Shown: positions 1-12,800 of the stretch, in pieces
Numbering within the stretch: position 1 is the stretch's first letter
How the letters are laid out: every line of letters starts with the position of its first letter
Assembly: GCA_009760855.2 (NCBI GenBank)
Contig: WPIO01000008.1
Coordinates: 12,118,501 to 12,182,500 of the forward strand
DNA length: 64,000 bases
From: Cristatella mucedo
Taxonomy: Eukaryota; Bryozoa; Phylactolaemata; Cristatellidae
Direction of reading: 5' to 3'
Program-made: the position numbers and the translations under genes
Notes under the pieces: generated by a model
What the model saw: only the letters and a program-made list of their open reading frames with translations
What the model was told of the DNA's origin: nothing
Databases searched by the model: none

Positions 1-318
1 TACCCGGCGACCCGGTGCGCGGACAAAGCAAGAGCGCTACAGCCGAGCAAGCAGGTGTCGGTGTCGGCTGGTGGCACGGCGACGATCCGAAAGCAACAGA
101 GGCAGCAGCAGCACTAGAGGCAACAGAGAATCGCCCTTTCATGTTAAGAGTGAGCATAGCAGCACTACTGTCGAATCAATTACTTCCGGGTATAACATCG
201 TGGGATGAGCCTGCACGTGGCCAGCTGACAGCTAGATGAGATCATTTAAGCCCGTTGAGCAGCATGATCTGGGCGAAAAGGAGGCGGGTCGACTAGCTTT
301 GCTAGCTTCTAGGACTAA
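1..318. other. unassigned left edge, 3' side of DIDO-like gene
   Basis: No exon could be fixed. A short frame at 15-239 (plus) and Ser/Ala-rich text on the minus strand (about 1-140) have no recognisable domain. Confidence 0.4.
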
Positions 319-363
319 ACTGGTGAGATGCGGATGCAACCGCACTAATTTCGCAAGAATATT
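319..363 (-). CDS. possible further TFIIS-domain exon fragment
   Basis: Minus strand reads NILAKLVRLHPHLTS, similar to ISLAKLVRLKPEELVS at the end of the TFIIS central domain of DIDO1. Exon limits are unclear, and only about 208 nt separate it from exon 14, too little for an intron plus the middle of the domain. It could be a real exon of a shortened domain, a decayed copy or chance. Confidence 0.3.
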
Positions 364-571
364 CACTCGAGTCAACCGTTTTATACCACGTCTAGTGCTT
401 TGCCGACTGACTCTTAAAATGAAGGCGAATCGTGCTCGGGATATTTCCCTCCGGTGGACATTTTTTCTCCACCATACTCTTCTGCGTGAAGCGTGGCGCA
501 ACAGGCGTGGAGTCAAGCACATTCCGCAGGGTGCGATAGCCGCGGCGGCAGCCAAGCACGACCAGCCGTAC

Positions 572-806
572 CGGTTCCACAGCATTTCGCGCAGCGTCTT
601 TCTGACGTTGCGCCTGATCGTCTCGGGGTCGGGCGCTGGGACCTCGGCCGCTGAGGTGGTCGCTGCTGCGGAAGCAGCGACGCTGGACAGCGTGCTGCTG
701 CTGCTATTCTGGCGAGACGCCACCGAGACGGCCGAAGATGAGCTGCTCTTGCGCTCCGACTTGCCGCCGCTTCCGACGACAGCGGCGCCCTCGCTGGGAC
801 GTTTTT
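572..806 (-). CDS. DIDO-like exon 14 (start of TFIIS central domain)
   Basis: Encodes KRPSEGAAVVGSGGKSERKS, Ser/Ala-rich text, then DPETIRRNVRKTLREMLWN(R), matching IRQNIRRSLKEILWKR at the start of the TFIIS central domain in DIDO1. Acceptor CACTCTGCAG|AA, donor ACCG|GTACGG; ends in phase 2. Confidence 0.9.
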
Positions 807-3800
807 CTGCAGAGTGGCAAGAGGCGGCACTCACAAACACACAACCGGACCAGCCAGCGGCAGTGCCGAAGGGAGGCTGCCGGAATGCGGTGCCTCCTCG
901 GACAGCGGGCTTAGCTGGCGCCAGGCAAAGCCAGTGCCCCGCTGCCGCTCGAGCAAACCTTTTTGATAGAACCTCGCCGGGCTAACGGGCGAGGCGCCGC
1001 CGCTGCTCGGCTTGTGCTGGCGACCAGGCTGAAGAACCTCAAAGCTCGGGTGCTTTAACAAGAACTCAGACAGTGTGGCACGGGTGGGCGCCTGGCTGCC
1101 CGAGATGACCTTGCCCGAGTACCGTTCCATCACGACCACGGCACTGGCGGGCAGCACGGCCGCTTTGGCGCGTTTCTACAAACAAGGCTGTTGCTGCTGC
1201 ACGCAGAATGTAAAGCTTGCAGTGGCAGTTGCGACAACTCAAAGCTTTCCCAGCCTGCTTCGCAGACGACGGCTCCGGCAAACGTGACACCGGTCTGGGC
1301 ATGGCTACATTACAAACACGTATCGGCCACTATCCGTTTGTGGTGGGCGGACAAAGACACAATAGTTCCACTTTAACCACCAGCACGGCAGGCTGGAGCT
1401 TCAGCCTCAACCCCCCCTCCCCCTACTCGTCTGCATAAGTACACGCTCCAGGCTTCGTAGTTTCTCGCAGCTGTAAAGCCAACGAGGACAAACGCTGACA
1501 AGCTGTAAAGCAAACAACTATGAGCAACACTGTTCCATTTTGACTGCAGCGGTCACAGTTAAGTTAGTCCGGTGGTGGCTGCAGCCGGGTGGATCTCTGG
1601 CTTCGTTGCAACAATTCATTCGTTAGTTTATAAAGTTTTTTCTAACATGAATCAAGTGCATCTATCCATCCCTATAGCAGCCTTGCCAAAAGACACGGTT
1701 CGCCCAGTTACAATAACCACAGGATGCACGATGCTGAAAGGGTCACGCTCGTGAGCTAGCCCACAGCAGCTGTGAGCGTGCTGTGCTGTACGACACCAAG
1801 GAGGGGGGAGGGTGTGGGGGTGGGGTGTGTGGGCACAGCTAACACTTGCTTGCCACGCAACCGTGAGGAGCTAAACTGCATTTTCATCCTTACCGACGTA
1901 GCACACGATAAAGAAAGGGTGGGCCGGCGACCAGCAACACACCAACGGACGACCGGAGGCCGTCGGACAGCAGCAAACCTCTGCACAAACGTTGCACAAC
2001 AACGGCTCCCTACGCTTCGGCATCCTGTCTCGATTGCGACCGAGGCTGAGTGAGCACTCGAGATCCGGAGCATGCGTGCAAGCCCGTTGACGGCGCCCGC
2101 TTCCTACGCGTGCGTCCAACCGTGAACAAGGTAACAAGCGGAACACGAACTAGAAAGGGTAAAACATCGCTCACCTCAGCCGACCCACTAAGATTAATCT
2201 GCAAAGGTGACAACCACTGCCACGTGCAAAGCCTTCGGCAACTCTCGCCACTCGCTCGCGAAAGACGTCGGCGACAACATGTGCGGGGCCCCGGCTCGGT
2301 CACGTCACGTGCGGGGTCGCGATTCAGTCACGTGCATGCTCGGTAACGTCACATGCGACCCGGGCTCCCCGTCGAACGATGGGCACGCCTAGCTGGAGAG
2401 GGGGGGGGGCACACACGCGAAATGAAGACCCGACAACAGGGAGCTGCGCTGTGGCTACGCTTGGATAGGTGCTGCTGCTGCTGCCGCCGCCGCTGCAACC
2501 ACCGTCGTCAGCGCCTCGTGGAGGCCCGACGCATAAGGCCAGCGACGAGTGCCGGGCCAGGGGGATATCAGCTTCCGCTGCGATCTGAGCAGAGCACAAT
2601 CACGCTGCCTTCGGCCGAGAGCCGGCGTGGCTGGAGCAGAGCCGGCGTGGCGCAGCAGCAGGAGGGTACTCACAGCGAGGCTGGCCTTCAGCATCTGCAG
2701 CTCGGCGTGTCGACTTTCGAGCACGCGCAGCATGTCGCCGGCATAGCGCCGGGTGCAGCCAGGGCCGCAGTAGACGGCGCCAGCCGCGGCCAGCCGGTCG
2801 CAGCCGGCGGCAATGCACTGACACTGCGGAGGCTTGCTCTGCAACGTTGAAGCCGTCGGCGGCAGCCGCTGAGCAAACCGGCGGTGGCAGCAGAGAGCAG
2901 GTCGCAACGGTTGGTGCGAGATGGCGAGCGCAGCCAGGCGAGCAGGTCGACTGACCTTGAACTTCTTGAAAACGCGTCTCTTCGTGAGGCTGCCAGCTTG
3001 GCCGTCCTTAATCGTCGCCGACGGCTTTTTTCGTATCTCTCCTATCTGGCTGCCCGCACCCGCAGCAGGCGATCGGACGCCCCCGCCGTCCTTCTTGGCG
3101 CCTTTCGACTGCGTTTGTGAGAGGCAGATCGTTGTCAAGGCAGCGAGCAGCACCGCAGGCTTTCGGCGGGCACACAGGCACACAGCCTCAAAGCGCTCGC
3201 TATCAAGAGTTGCCACAGCGACCAACAGTCGTCGGGCTCGCGAGTGGAACTCCGGCCACAACTTTGCTGAGCCCCTGGCTGTAGCGCTTCCATGCGCTGC
3301 ACGAGCATCGCCCAGCAAAACGAGAGCACGCCCCTGCCGGTCCGCGTTCTCGGTAACGAGGCGTTGCGGTTGTGAGGCGAGCATGCAAACTGGATAGCTA
3401 AACAAACTTGTCACGTTCACGAACAGCCCGTATCAGCCCAGGAAAGGCTTGAGCTGACACCTTGTCGTGCGGTCGCTCAAGCACGCAAAACAAGGCGAAC
3501 TAACATCAACTGCATACAGCCTTTCAAAATCAACATTTTGAAAACTATGCTCGAAAAAAGCTAGTCACAAATTTCCTATGTGGCCACTTTTACAATACAC
3601 AAAAATCGAATCTCAAGCCGGGCAAGTTACGAAATCTAAAGGCTTTATTTCGTCACGAACCGCTCTACTAAAGTGCTACTTGCAGTTTGATCAGACCCTC
3701 TTGCCAGGCAGCGACTATGTAACATCGTGAAAACCTGCAGACAGCCAGGCTGCAAGACTTGAACGCAAGCGAGCTCCTGCTATTACCATCGAAGTTTCCA

Positions 3801-6800
3801 TACGTTCCTTAGGCTCACGATCTTTCATTCGGTCGTCCCGAGCCGAATCGGAGCCCGTGCGTGGCTTGCTGGCACTCTCCCCCTCTGCAAAAAAACGAAG
3901 CTCCCGTGTATAGCAGCTCAGGCAACCTGCCATTTAGTCAGTCAGACTTAATCAACTAACGTTGCAATGGCAACCAAAACGCCACACTTGCCATGCATAA
4001 CCAAGACACGCCACCGAACCAAGACATGCCACCGAAGGCGACAGCTGAACGCGAACCTGATGCAATTTACTCAATTTCTGCAGGTCTCGGGACTGCCCCT
4101 AATCCCTGCTGGGCAAGCGAGCGCCTGACGACCCTTTCTCTTTCCTTTGCCTACCTGGGCCTCCCACGGCAGGCACTACTTCGCAATGCTTGCGACTGCG
4201 TCATTTTTTGCAGCATAACTAATAATAATACACTTGATAAAGCGCCCTTAGAGAACTCAATCTCTCTCTAGGCGATTTGCATTTGCAGCAAAGGGAAATG
4301 CAATTGAATGGTGAGTAAAATCATGCTTGACAAACAAACAAAATGAATAACTAGAGGGAAATGCTTCTCGGGTAACCTGGCTGCTGCACCCCCTTGTGAG
4401 GCAGAATCTGCACTAGACAGTTCAGATCCAAAGCACAACCGGACACCCACCAAAAACTCGGCTATAATACTCATTGAGGCTCTGATAGCCCGGAAGGTGA
4501 GGTGCAAGCCCTTAACGACCAAGGTCACGGGTTCGAATCCTGCAGTGGGTGATCCTTTATTGCCAACTGCAAGTGGTGGTGACAGCCGTTAAGGCTCTCC
4601 TGTCGCTATACAAATGAGGCTGTTAAATCAGCTAATGTTTTTTTTAATAAGCTGCTCGAAGACGGCAAAATAGCACGTGATAAATAGCTCTCTCTCCTGC
4701 CAATTTAGCTTATGAGACAAAACAACACATATAGCATCGTCGCGAAATAGCTTACCAGCTTGTGATAAAATGTACTCTGTCATATTTTGAAAGCCATTTT
4801 GATAGCCAGTTTGCTGCATATGATGTCAATCGATTCGGTAGGGGTTGGGGATTTAATTTTCAAAAACCGTACATAGTTTGCACCAGCTTGCCAATGCCAT
4901 CCGTTAAGGTGATTCCATTGCTCCCAGACCGTATCCCATGAAACAGGCACACGTTTTTGCAAGGTATTTGAGACCCTGACTGCCTTAGTGAGTGGCTTTT
5001 AGCAAGAGATCAGGTTACATCGAGGGCGAATTACTACACACTAAAATTAAGCAAACCTATGCCCCCCTCGGTGAGAGTTCACTTTGTGGTCTCGCTGAGG
5101 CGCTTTTTCGATCACCTCCCGAGTTGCAAGGAAAGTGCCTGAGCTGAGTGCTTCCACAAGTCGAACATTGAGTGCGTGATAAAACGCCAGGTTAGATGCC
5201 ACGAAATACAGACATACGTGCCCTGCTCGTGAAGCTGCCATTGACAGCCGGTGGTAAAGAGGATCGATTACAAAATCCTTCGAAAGCGCATTCGGGTCAC
5301 ACCCCACGCAGGTTCGGGTTTCATCGATTGAGCTCACGCAGCCACATACACGAGCCTTCGCTCCACCGCACATATCCGCTCCGCAAGATCCCAGCAGCAG
5401 ACGGACGCAGTCCACTCACATTTGATCGCCTAGCGCACTCCACGCACGTGGCGGCACTAGACATTGCGCACAGTTGCAGCAGGCCGCTCTCCGGTGGCTG
5501 ACAGTGACCGTTCAACACAAACGGCACGGGCACTTGGAATGCAGCATGGCTGACAGTGGCCATTCAACACAAACGGCACGGGCACTTGGACTGCAGCATA
5601 CCTTTACAGGTCTTGCAAATGTATTCCTCTCTGTTGAGTTCAATCTGCTTACCACGCGCCTTGGTTATTCCCACGCAGTCGCCATGGTACCACTCTTGGC
5701 ATCTGTCGCAGCAAATCATGAACCTGGAGCACAAGTGTCAAGGGGCTGCACCACGTGCCTTTGTCCAGAACTACCGGCTGTCGAGGCCTCAAAGCAACCA
5801 GCGAAAGGGCGCGCACACGAACGCCACGCCAACAGAGAGTCGCCTCATATACGCGGACCGCCTACCGCATCGTCCGGGAAAGCGCCACCAGCCGCCCGAC
5901 GGAACCACAACCTCCTAGCAAGAACGGCGCCTGTCGGGCAACCTGGCCAGATGCAAGCGATCGCCTCGCTAGCAACACTGCTTTCACTACAAACGGCGTT
6001 CGGTAGTCGAGCACTTCGCCAAAATGGCACCTGCTGCGGGCAACTATGCGCTACCTGTTATCGTGCGGTCGCTTGCAGATGCACCACAGCCTGTCCGGGT
6101 CGTTCTCCTCGTCCCAGTCGGAACCTTCGTCCTCAACGCTATCGATAAACGTGAATCCGCCACCGATCAGTTCGTCTTCATCGGCACCGCCATCGCTTCG
6201 AGGCTTGCCCTTGCTACCGGCTACAAGATACGCGCGCAAGAGGCGAATGCTAGATAGAGCCTGTGCGATGCTGAAGGACTCTCGGCAAAACACGCATACT
6301 CGAGCAAGCGGCGAGCATACGCCGAAAGCAAGCATGCCACGGCGGCAGTGCATCCTTTCCGGGCGACCACCCCCGTGAAACGGCGCAATTCCTTAAACAC
6401 ACGGCACATCGCAAACGACTGGCCAGCAGCACGGCTCCGGTACCTGCGCCTGTTGTGACAGTGTCACCGCCGTCCCGGCCGCTGCTCGAGTGGTGGACAC
6501 CTTTGGCCTCACGAGGGCGCTCTTGCTGGCTGCGCTCCTTGCCGCCGGCTGGAATGCTCACCGGAGCCCGGTTTCCCGGTGCTGGTGCACCTCCCTCCGT
6601 TAGGGCCGACTTCGGCGGCTGCTTGGTGGCACCGGCCGGCTCGCTCCTGCCGTCAGCACCCGGCCCGACAGCTGCCGCCACTTTGACCGCTTTCGCGGTC
6701 GGCGAGCCGTCGCCGATGGTGCCGGCATCGGCTGCAGCCTTGCGCTTCAGACCCGCCGGATTCGACGACGAGGCTCCGGCGGCAGGCACTGATGAGCTGG

Positions 6801-9800
6801 GTCGCATCGAACCCGGCGCCTCGGCAGCTGCACCGCCGGCCGGCTTCCCTGAGTCCTTGCCGCCGCCGGCTATCGTCTTGACTGCCTTGGCCTTTTCGGC
6901 CAGCTGCGACTTGCCGCTGCTTGCGCCGACCACTTGCGCTCCTAGTGCCACCACCGGATTGCTTCTCTTGCTCAGCAGGCTGGTCTTGGCGACTGGCTTG
7001 CTGGCAGCGCATGACGCAGCCGCTGCTGCCGAGGAGGCGGCGCCGATAGCGCGCGCGGCCTCGCTGGAAGAATCAGCCGCTGCCAACGGAGCACCCTTTG
7101 CACCTACTGGCGCTGCTGCTGCCTTCTCCCGAGGCTCCGCTGCCGAGGGCGCAGCTCGGTGCTGCGGTGCCTGCAGCTGCTGCCGGTCGCTGCTGCCTCC
7201 TTCCGGCTGCTTCTTTATCTTCTTCTTCTTCTTCGAGGACTCGGCGGCTTGTGGGCCATCTCGGCTCGAACCGGCAGGGCCGTGGGAAATCGGCGCCGCC
7301 GAGCCGCCGCCGCCTGCCGGGGCGCCGGCGACGATCGAGGGTGCTGCAGCGTTGGCCTGCCTGGCAGCGTCCGCATCTGGCGGCCGCTTTGCTTTCTTCG
7401 TGTCGCTCGGCTGCTCGGCTCCGCCGGCTGCTTGTGGATTCTTCGGCGGACGCCCGACCTTTCGTTTAACCGGCTGCTGAGCCGCCGACGACTGCTTGCC
7501 AGCTCCGCTTGCACCGCTCTCGGCCTACGGAAGTAAAGCACGGCAGCGGAGCCGTCGGAGACGTGGCTGCGATGGGAGAGCAGCCACTGCAGACTGCATT
7601 CGCGCCAATTTCGATGCAGCAGGACGAGCTTGAGCCCCCCACCTCCTGCAAGCTTCGCTTGATCTGCACCAGCGGCACGCTGTCGGGGTCGGCCTCGGCA
7701 GCGCGTGAAAGCTGCTGTTGCTGCTGCTGGGCGCCCGACCCGGCCAGCTTCTGCTTGATCTGCATCAGTGGCACACTGTCGGGATCGTCGGATGAGTCGC
7801 TGTCATCCGACGAGTCCGAAGCTTCGGCCATCTTCTTCTTCTGCAAAGAGCGCGGCCGGCGATTCATTGCATCCCCTATCTATCGCTCGAACGACGCCAT
7901 CGGGCCATTACAAATGCCGGCGGGTGGTAGCCTGCTTGTTAGTTATGATCGTGCGCACCTAGTATCGCTTAGCTGGCGTAGTTCAAATTAAATCGTAATT
8001 CACATGACACATGGAGCACATGGGTCTTACAAAGGAACAAAAGGACGGCAAACTAATATGATGATCATGAGCTTTTGCGTTCGCACGCGACGCGCACCGA
8101 GCAGCAGGCAGGCAAGCAGGCCGAGAGCCAAGACAGAGGCTACACTGCGGAGCCTCGCCGGTTCGTTCCAGGAAAGGGGCACGGAGCCTGGTACGTCGGA
8201 TCGCAGCACGCGCTGCCACGGGTCACGTACCTTGACCGATTGCTCACGGGCATGGACATGCCGCTCGCTGGCCGCGCCGCCGCCGTCTTTACGCTTCTTG
8301 CCGGGCGTCGCAGTGCTGGTCGGCTGTCAGCGGACGGGTCGCAGTCACGGCCACGCACTCTGATCGCCGCCAAACGACTTGACGCGGGCAGCTACGCGCG
8401 AACAAGAGCACGGCACGCACATGCGCAGCGGTGCTGCTTACCTCAGCCGGGGGCGGGCCGGCGGGCTTCGAGGACCCACTGGGTGCCACTGGCAGTGGCG
8501 GCTTCGCTTCGTTGTCCGCCGCTGCTGGACAGCTGTCGGCGGTCGTCGTCGAATCGTCGGCCCTCGGTTCGCTAGCTCTCCTACCTAGCGCCGCCGCCTT
8601 GCTCGGCGACGAGGGCATGCGAGGCTTGAGGTAGTGACCCTGTCTTAGCTCCTGCAGGAAGTCTCTCGGGTCTTGCTCGCAGATCCTCACTGAGCGCCTA
8701 CGACGGCGCCCGGAAGACCGCTGATCAGTGCTGAAGCTGAAGGCGCTGCGCGCGGGAGCGCAACCGTTTCGCTAGCATAACGACCGACACGGATAGAAAG
8801 TAAGCGAGCGGCCTTCAATCGCACGGCGACAAGAAAGGCAGGGTTCGCTTGTACAAGCAAGCGCGGCGTACCTCGGCTGACCGCCGGCTGAGGATGTGCC
8901 AGCTGCTCCCGGTGTGCCGGAAGCCGGGGTGCCGCCCGACGGAGTGCCGCCCGACGAGGTGCCCCCCGACAGAGTGACGACCGACGAGGTGCCCCCCGAC
9001 GGAGTGACGACCGACGATGTGTTGCCTGACGAGGTCACGACCGACGGGGTCACGACCGACGGGGTCACGACCGACGTAGTGACGACCGACGGAGTGGCGA
9101 CCGACGGAGTGGCGACCGACGGAGTGGCGACCGACGGAGTGACGACCGATGAAGTGACGACCGACGATGTGTTGCCTGACGAGGTCACGGCCGACTGGGT
9201 CACGACTGACGGGGTCACGACCGACGGGGTCACGACCGACCGGGTGCTATTCGACTGGGTTCCGCCAGTTGCCAGGGTGCCGGCCGACGGAGTTCGGCTC
9301 GACTGGGCATCTGAGGCCGGCCGGCTGCTGCCTAAGCCCATCGGCGTTCTGCTTTGCTTGCCACCGCCAGCGGCGGTGGACTTGCCTCGACTGGGGCCGT
9401 TGGTGGCCTGCTTGTCCGCTGGCGAGCGAATCGGCTGCTTTCCCGAGCTTGCACTTGCCGCTGCTGCTGCTGCGGCAGCAGCAGCCGCCGCTTCCTGCTG
9501 TAAAAGCGACTTGGGCTTCCTGCCCCGGCGACGTGGGACGGTCGGCGTCGCGGGCAGAGGCGACGCGGAACAGCTGTCCGAAGCGATGCTGCTGACGTTG
9601 CCCTGGCCGTCTGCCGGCTCGACGAACGGCTTCGCGATCACAGTCGGGTCAACCTGCATGCCTCCCTGAGGGCAGCACAGCGAGCGCACCGAGAGCGAGC
9701 CGTCAGCAGCACCTTGCGCTGCCATCGCCTGCACCGTGTGTGAAGCGCGGCTCGCTGCTAACGAGGGCTCGCGGAGAGCCCCGCCAGTCGGAAGCCAACC

Positions 9801-12800
9801 ATATATAGCACGAGCTCTGCCCCACAAAACACTTTCGAGTGTCCAGAGAGCTTTTAAAGGAAATCGACTAGCCATGCAGGTGTTTACGTAAATAGGATTA
9901 GAGGCGAAAAGTGCTTGCAGAGTCCATTCAAATCTTCAAAACGCTAGCAAGAAACTATTCAATCGGGCGGGCTGCCGGTGGTGCACACGAGGTGCAGGTA
10001 AAGGAGTTGGCTGTGAAGCTCTGCTACTAGCTGCGAATGTTGGCAATCCAAGCTAAACTTGGGACAATCTGAAGTGCGGGAAGGTAGATAGGTAGGAATG
10101 AAAGCACGTGTACAGCTGCGCGTCATCTTAAAGAGAAGAAATGAAAGAAAGCCTAGATTGCGATTGATGGTCACATCGGCAAAAGGGAGAGCAAACACAC
10201 TGTGATAAGAAGTGGACCGAGAACGAATCTCAAAGGTAGCTCACTGCATGATCGCTGGCCGTTGACAGCTATGGTCTAAAAGCTCCCACTGTGATAGACC
10301 TAAACCACTGCAGCACAGTGCCGGTTAGGTCGAAGTGAGACGACGGTTGCTCAAGAAGGACTTGGTGACCATTGGTTTTTTAAATGCCGACAGATCCAGC
10401 AGAACTAGCAAACATGCTCTGCATAATTCAACATTAGTCGGAGAGGCTAATATAATCGCAGTAGCGTTGTCTATGTGGAGTTATCAGCTCTTAAAGCTGA
10501 ATGGAACTTGCTAAGTTTGAATTTTAGATCTAAGAGTTTAACTGGCCTGACACTATTCATTCCAATGTCTTTGATAGGAACGGCAATAAAGAGGTTGGGC
10601 AGAAGAAGTTGCCTTAGTTTTTCTTGTCTAATGTGGACTCCTTTATTACTGGCCTGATAACAGCTTTTAAAGGATACAGGGACAAAACCTGAGGTTCTGA
10701 CATATTTATTATGTCAATTGTGGTGGCCAGTAGCTAATCTATGCTCCTGGGGAGGAGTGCAGTAGGTAGACATGGGGTGTAGAGAGTTAGCACTCTTCTC
10801 TTCTTAGACTAAGTGGGGATAAACTTTGCAATGACGTCAACAGGGAGCAGGCTTGAAGGTGGACATGGAGGTAGGGCTGAGAATGGAGAGTTACGAGCTC
10901 AATGTGCAATCTAGGTAAGGGCTCACTAATCTTGTCTATACTGCTTAGAAAGAGGCTAGAAAAACTTGGATTGCCTCAAGGATCGTTAGGTACGGTGCTG
11001 ACCTGGGAACAGTTAAGATGATGGTCGGTGGTCAAATCTTCACTTTTGGGTTGTGCATCCACGATTCAACTGCATTCTTAAAGAAGCTAAATTTAGTTCG
11101 GTTATGGACAACATCAATGTCAAAGATGTTAGAGGTCGTGCGGGGGTTCCCCTACTCGCCGGGACTTACTTAGTCGTACAGTGGCTATGCTCTAAGTTCA
11201 CGGACCACAGGAGCCTATTGATTGCAGGTTGGTACCAAATTTGCCAATGTACATGTACATATTCATTCACACAGTACACTGGGTTTCGGCCAAAGCAATG
11301 TAAGTGGAAAGCAAGTATGACCTTTGATGCAAGTGCAAGCTGCATGAGACACGAAAAAATGATTCAGCCAGTGTATGAAATTCGGCACATTTGGCAGTAG
11401 GTTTGGTTATGAATTTGAAATAGCCAAGTACCAAGTTTCACAATACATGAGTGCTGTATATGAACAACTGGCCATTGCCAACAATGGCTATGAAATGCTA
11501 CAAAGCGTAATCTCGAGAACCACCAGCAAAAAACCTCGAGAGCAAGAGGTTAGATTTCAACATCCATCATTCTTGCCGGGGCTGAAGAGCTAGTACCTGT
11601 ATTATAGTGTCCACCAGGTCGAAGTCACTACTGCCGATCACATCGCCGCTTTGCATGGTTCCCATCTCGTGGACAGTGAATACCGATTTGCTGTCGGCAT
11701 CAAGATCGTCGTCCATGTGGGCGGTTGCACCACTTGATGAGGCCATTAGCTCACCTCCGATAAGGTCACCCATGGAGATCAGCTGGTCCCCGGCAAGACC
11801 AAATCTCTCATCCTTCAATGGGAGGAATTATTTTGAATCGAACAGAACTCAATGCTTGGAACGTCCAGGACAAGTTTTATGACAGTGCAAGCAAACGTGA
11901 AGATGAAGCTATTCCAGCTAATCCCAGCACAGGATGGCACGACTGCTTTACAGGCAACACATCAAGTGGCCTTACTCTATTTGCTTCTGACCAGAAAATG
12001 GCTGGCAGTCGGACATACACGATCTGCCCAGTAACATAGTAGCAACAACACTGGATGCTGTATCGGTCAGTTTGGATACAGTCATACATGCCTCGTGAGT
12101 ACAGGTACACATTTATGCAATTATAGCTCACAATGTGAATTCGTAAACTGCTGTCGGCAGCAGAGGCCGCATGACCAGCATGCACCACTCATAACCTAGT
12201 CAACTGGTAACTACCAACGTGTACACGATTAACTACTCATAGTTCAGGGCTTCTTCCTTAAACAAAATATTGATTGTGAATATCACAATAAATTGTGGTC
12301 TCATTTAAATCAGAATGTGAAAACGAATCTGATTTTTCATTCGCATGACCATCATTCGAAAATCCTGTAGGGATCCTTGCCCAAAGCAATGCAAACCTCT
12401 AGAGGAAGCATCGAGCAGAGAAGAGAGCCATCCAGCAGCCACCGTCGTCATTCGCCGCTATTCCACATCCAGAGGTGTCTTCCGCCAAACTTACTTGCAA
12501 TGCATGTCAGCCCTCTCCCTCTTGCTACCTGTGCTTGTGTGCGAGCGTGCGTGTGTGTGAATTTCTAATACCATATTGGCCATCAGAAATTTTGTTCAGC
12601 CTGCAGTCTACGGCACATGGACCATGATCACTTGCACACAGTTTAGAGTTCAATGCTGCTCTTTACTCCTGTGAAATCCCGTCAAGTTGGTCCCAATTTC
12701 TTGGTGGGGTGGGTGGTCACACAGCCTGATTTCTAAATCCTGCCACCGACGTTAGACTGGATTTAAATCTGGCTCTGTTTAGCAAGTCCACAACTTTGTG

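Noticed and set aside
2839-2955. Continuous reading through 2839-2955 between DIDO-like exons 11 and 12
   Set aside because: The frame is open, but GTCAGT and AACGTTGCAG flank it and the predicted residues have no family counterpart. Treated as a 117-nt intron; retention would keep frame and is possible.
6455-7480. 341-codon plus-strand open frame
   Set aside because: It is the shadow of DIDO-like exon 7, which has splice sites, phase continuity and recognisable basic motifs on the minus strand. The plus frame has no domain.
8896-9669. 257-codon plus-strand frame of VTTDG repeats
   Set aside because: Opposite strand of the SVVTP minisatellite exon; a 15-bp repeat without stops is open on both strands.
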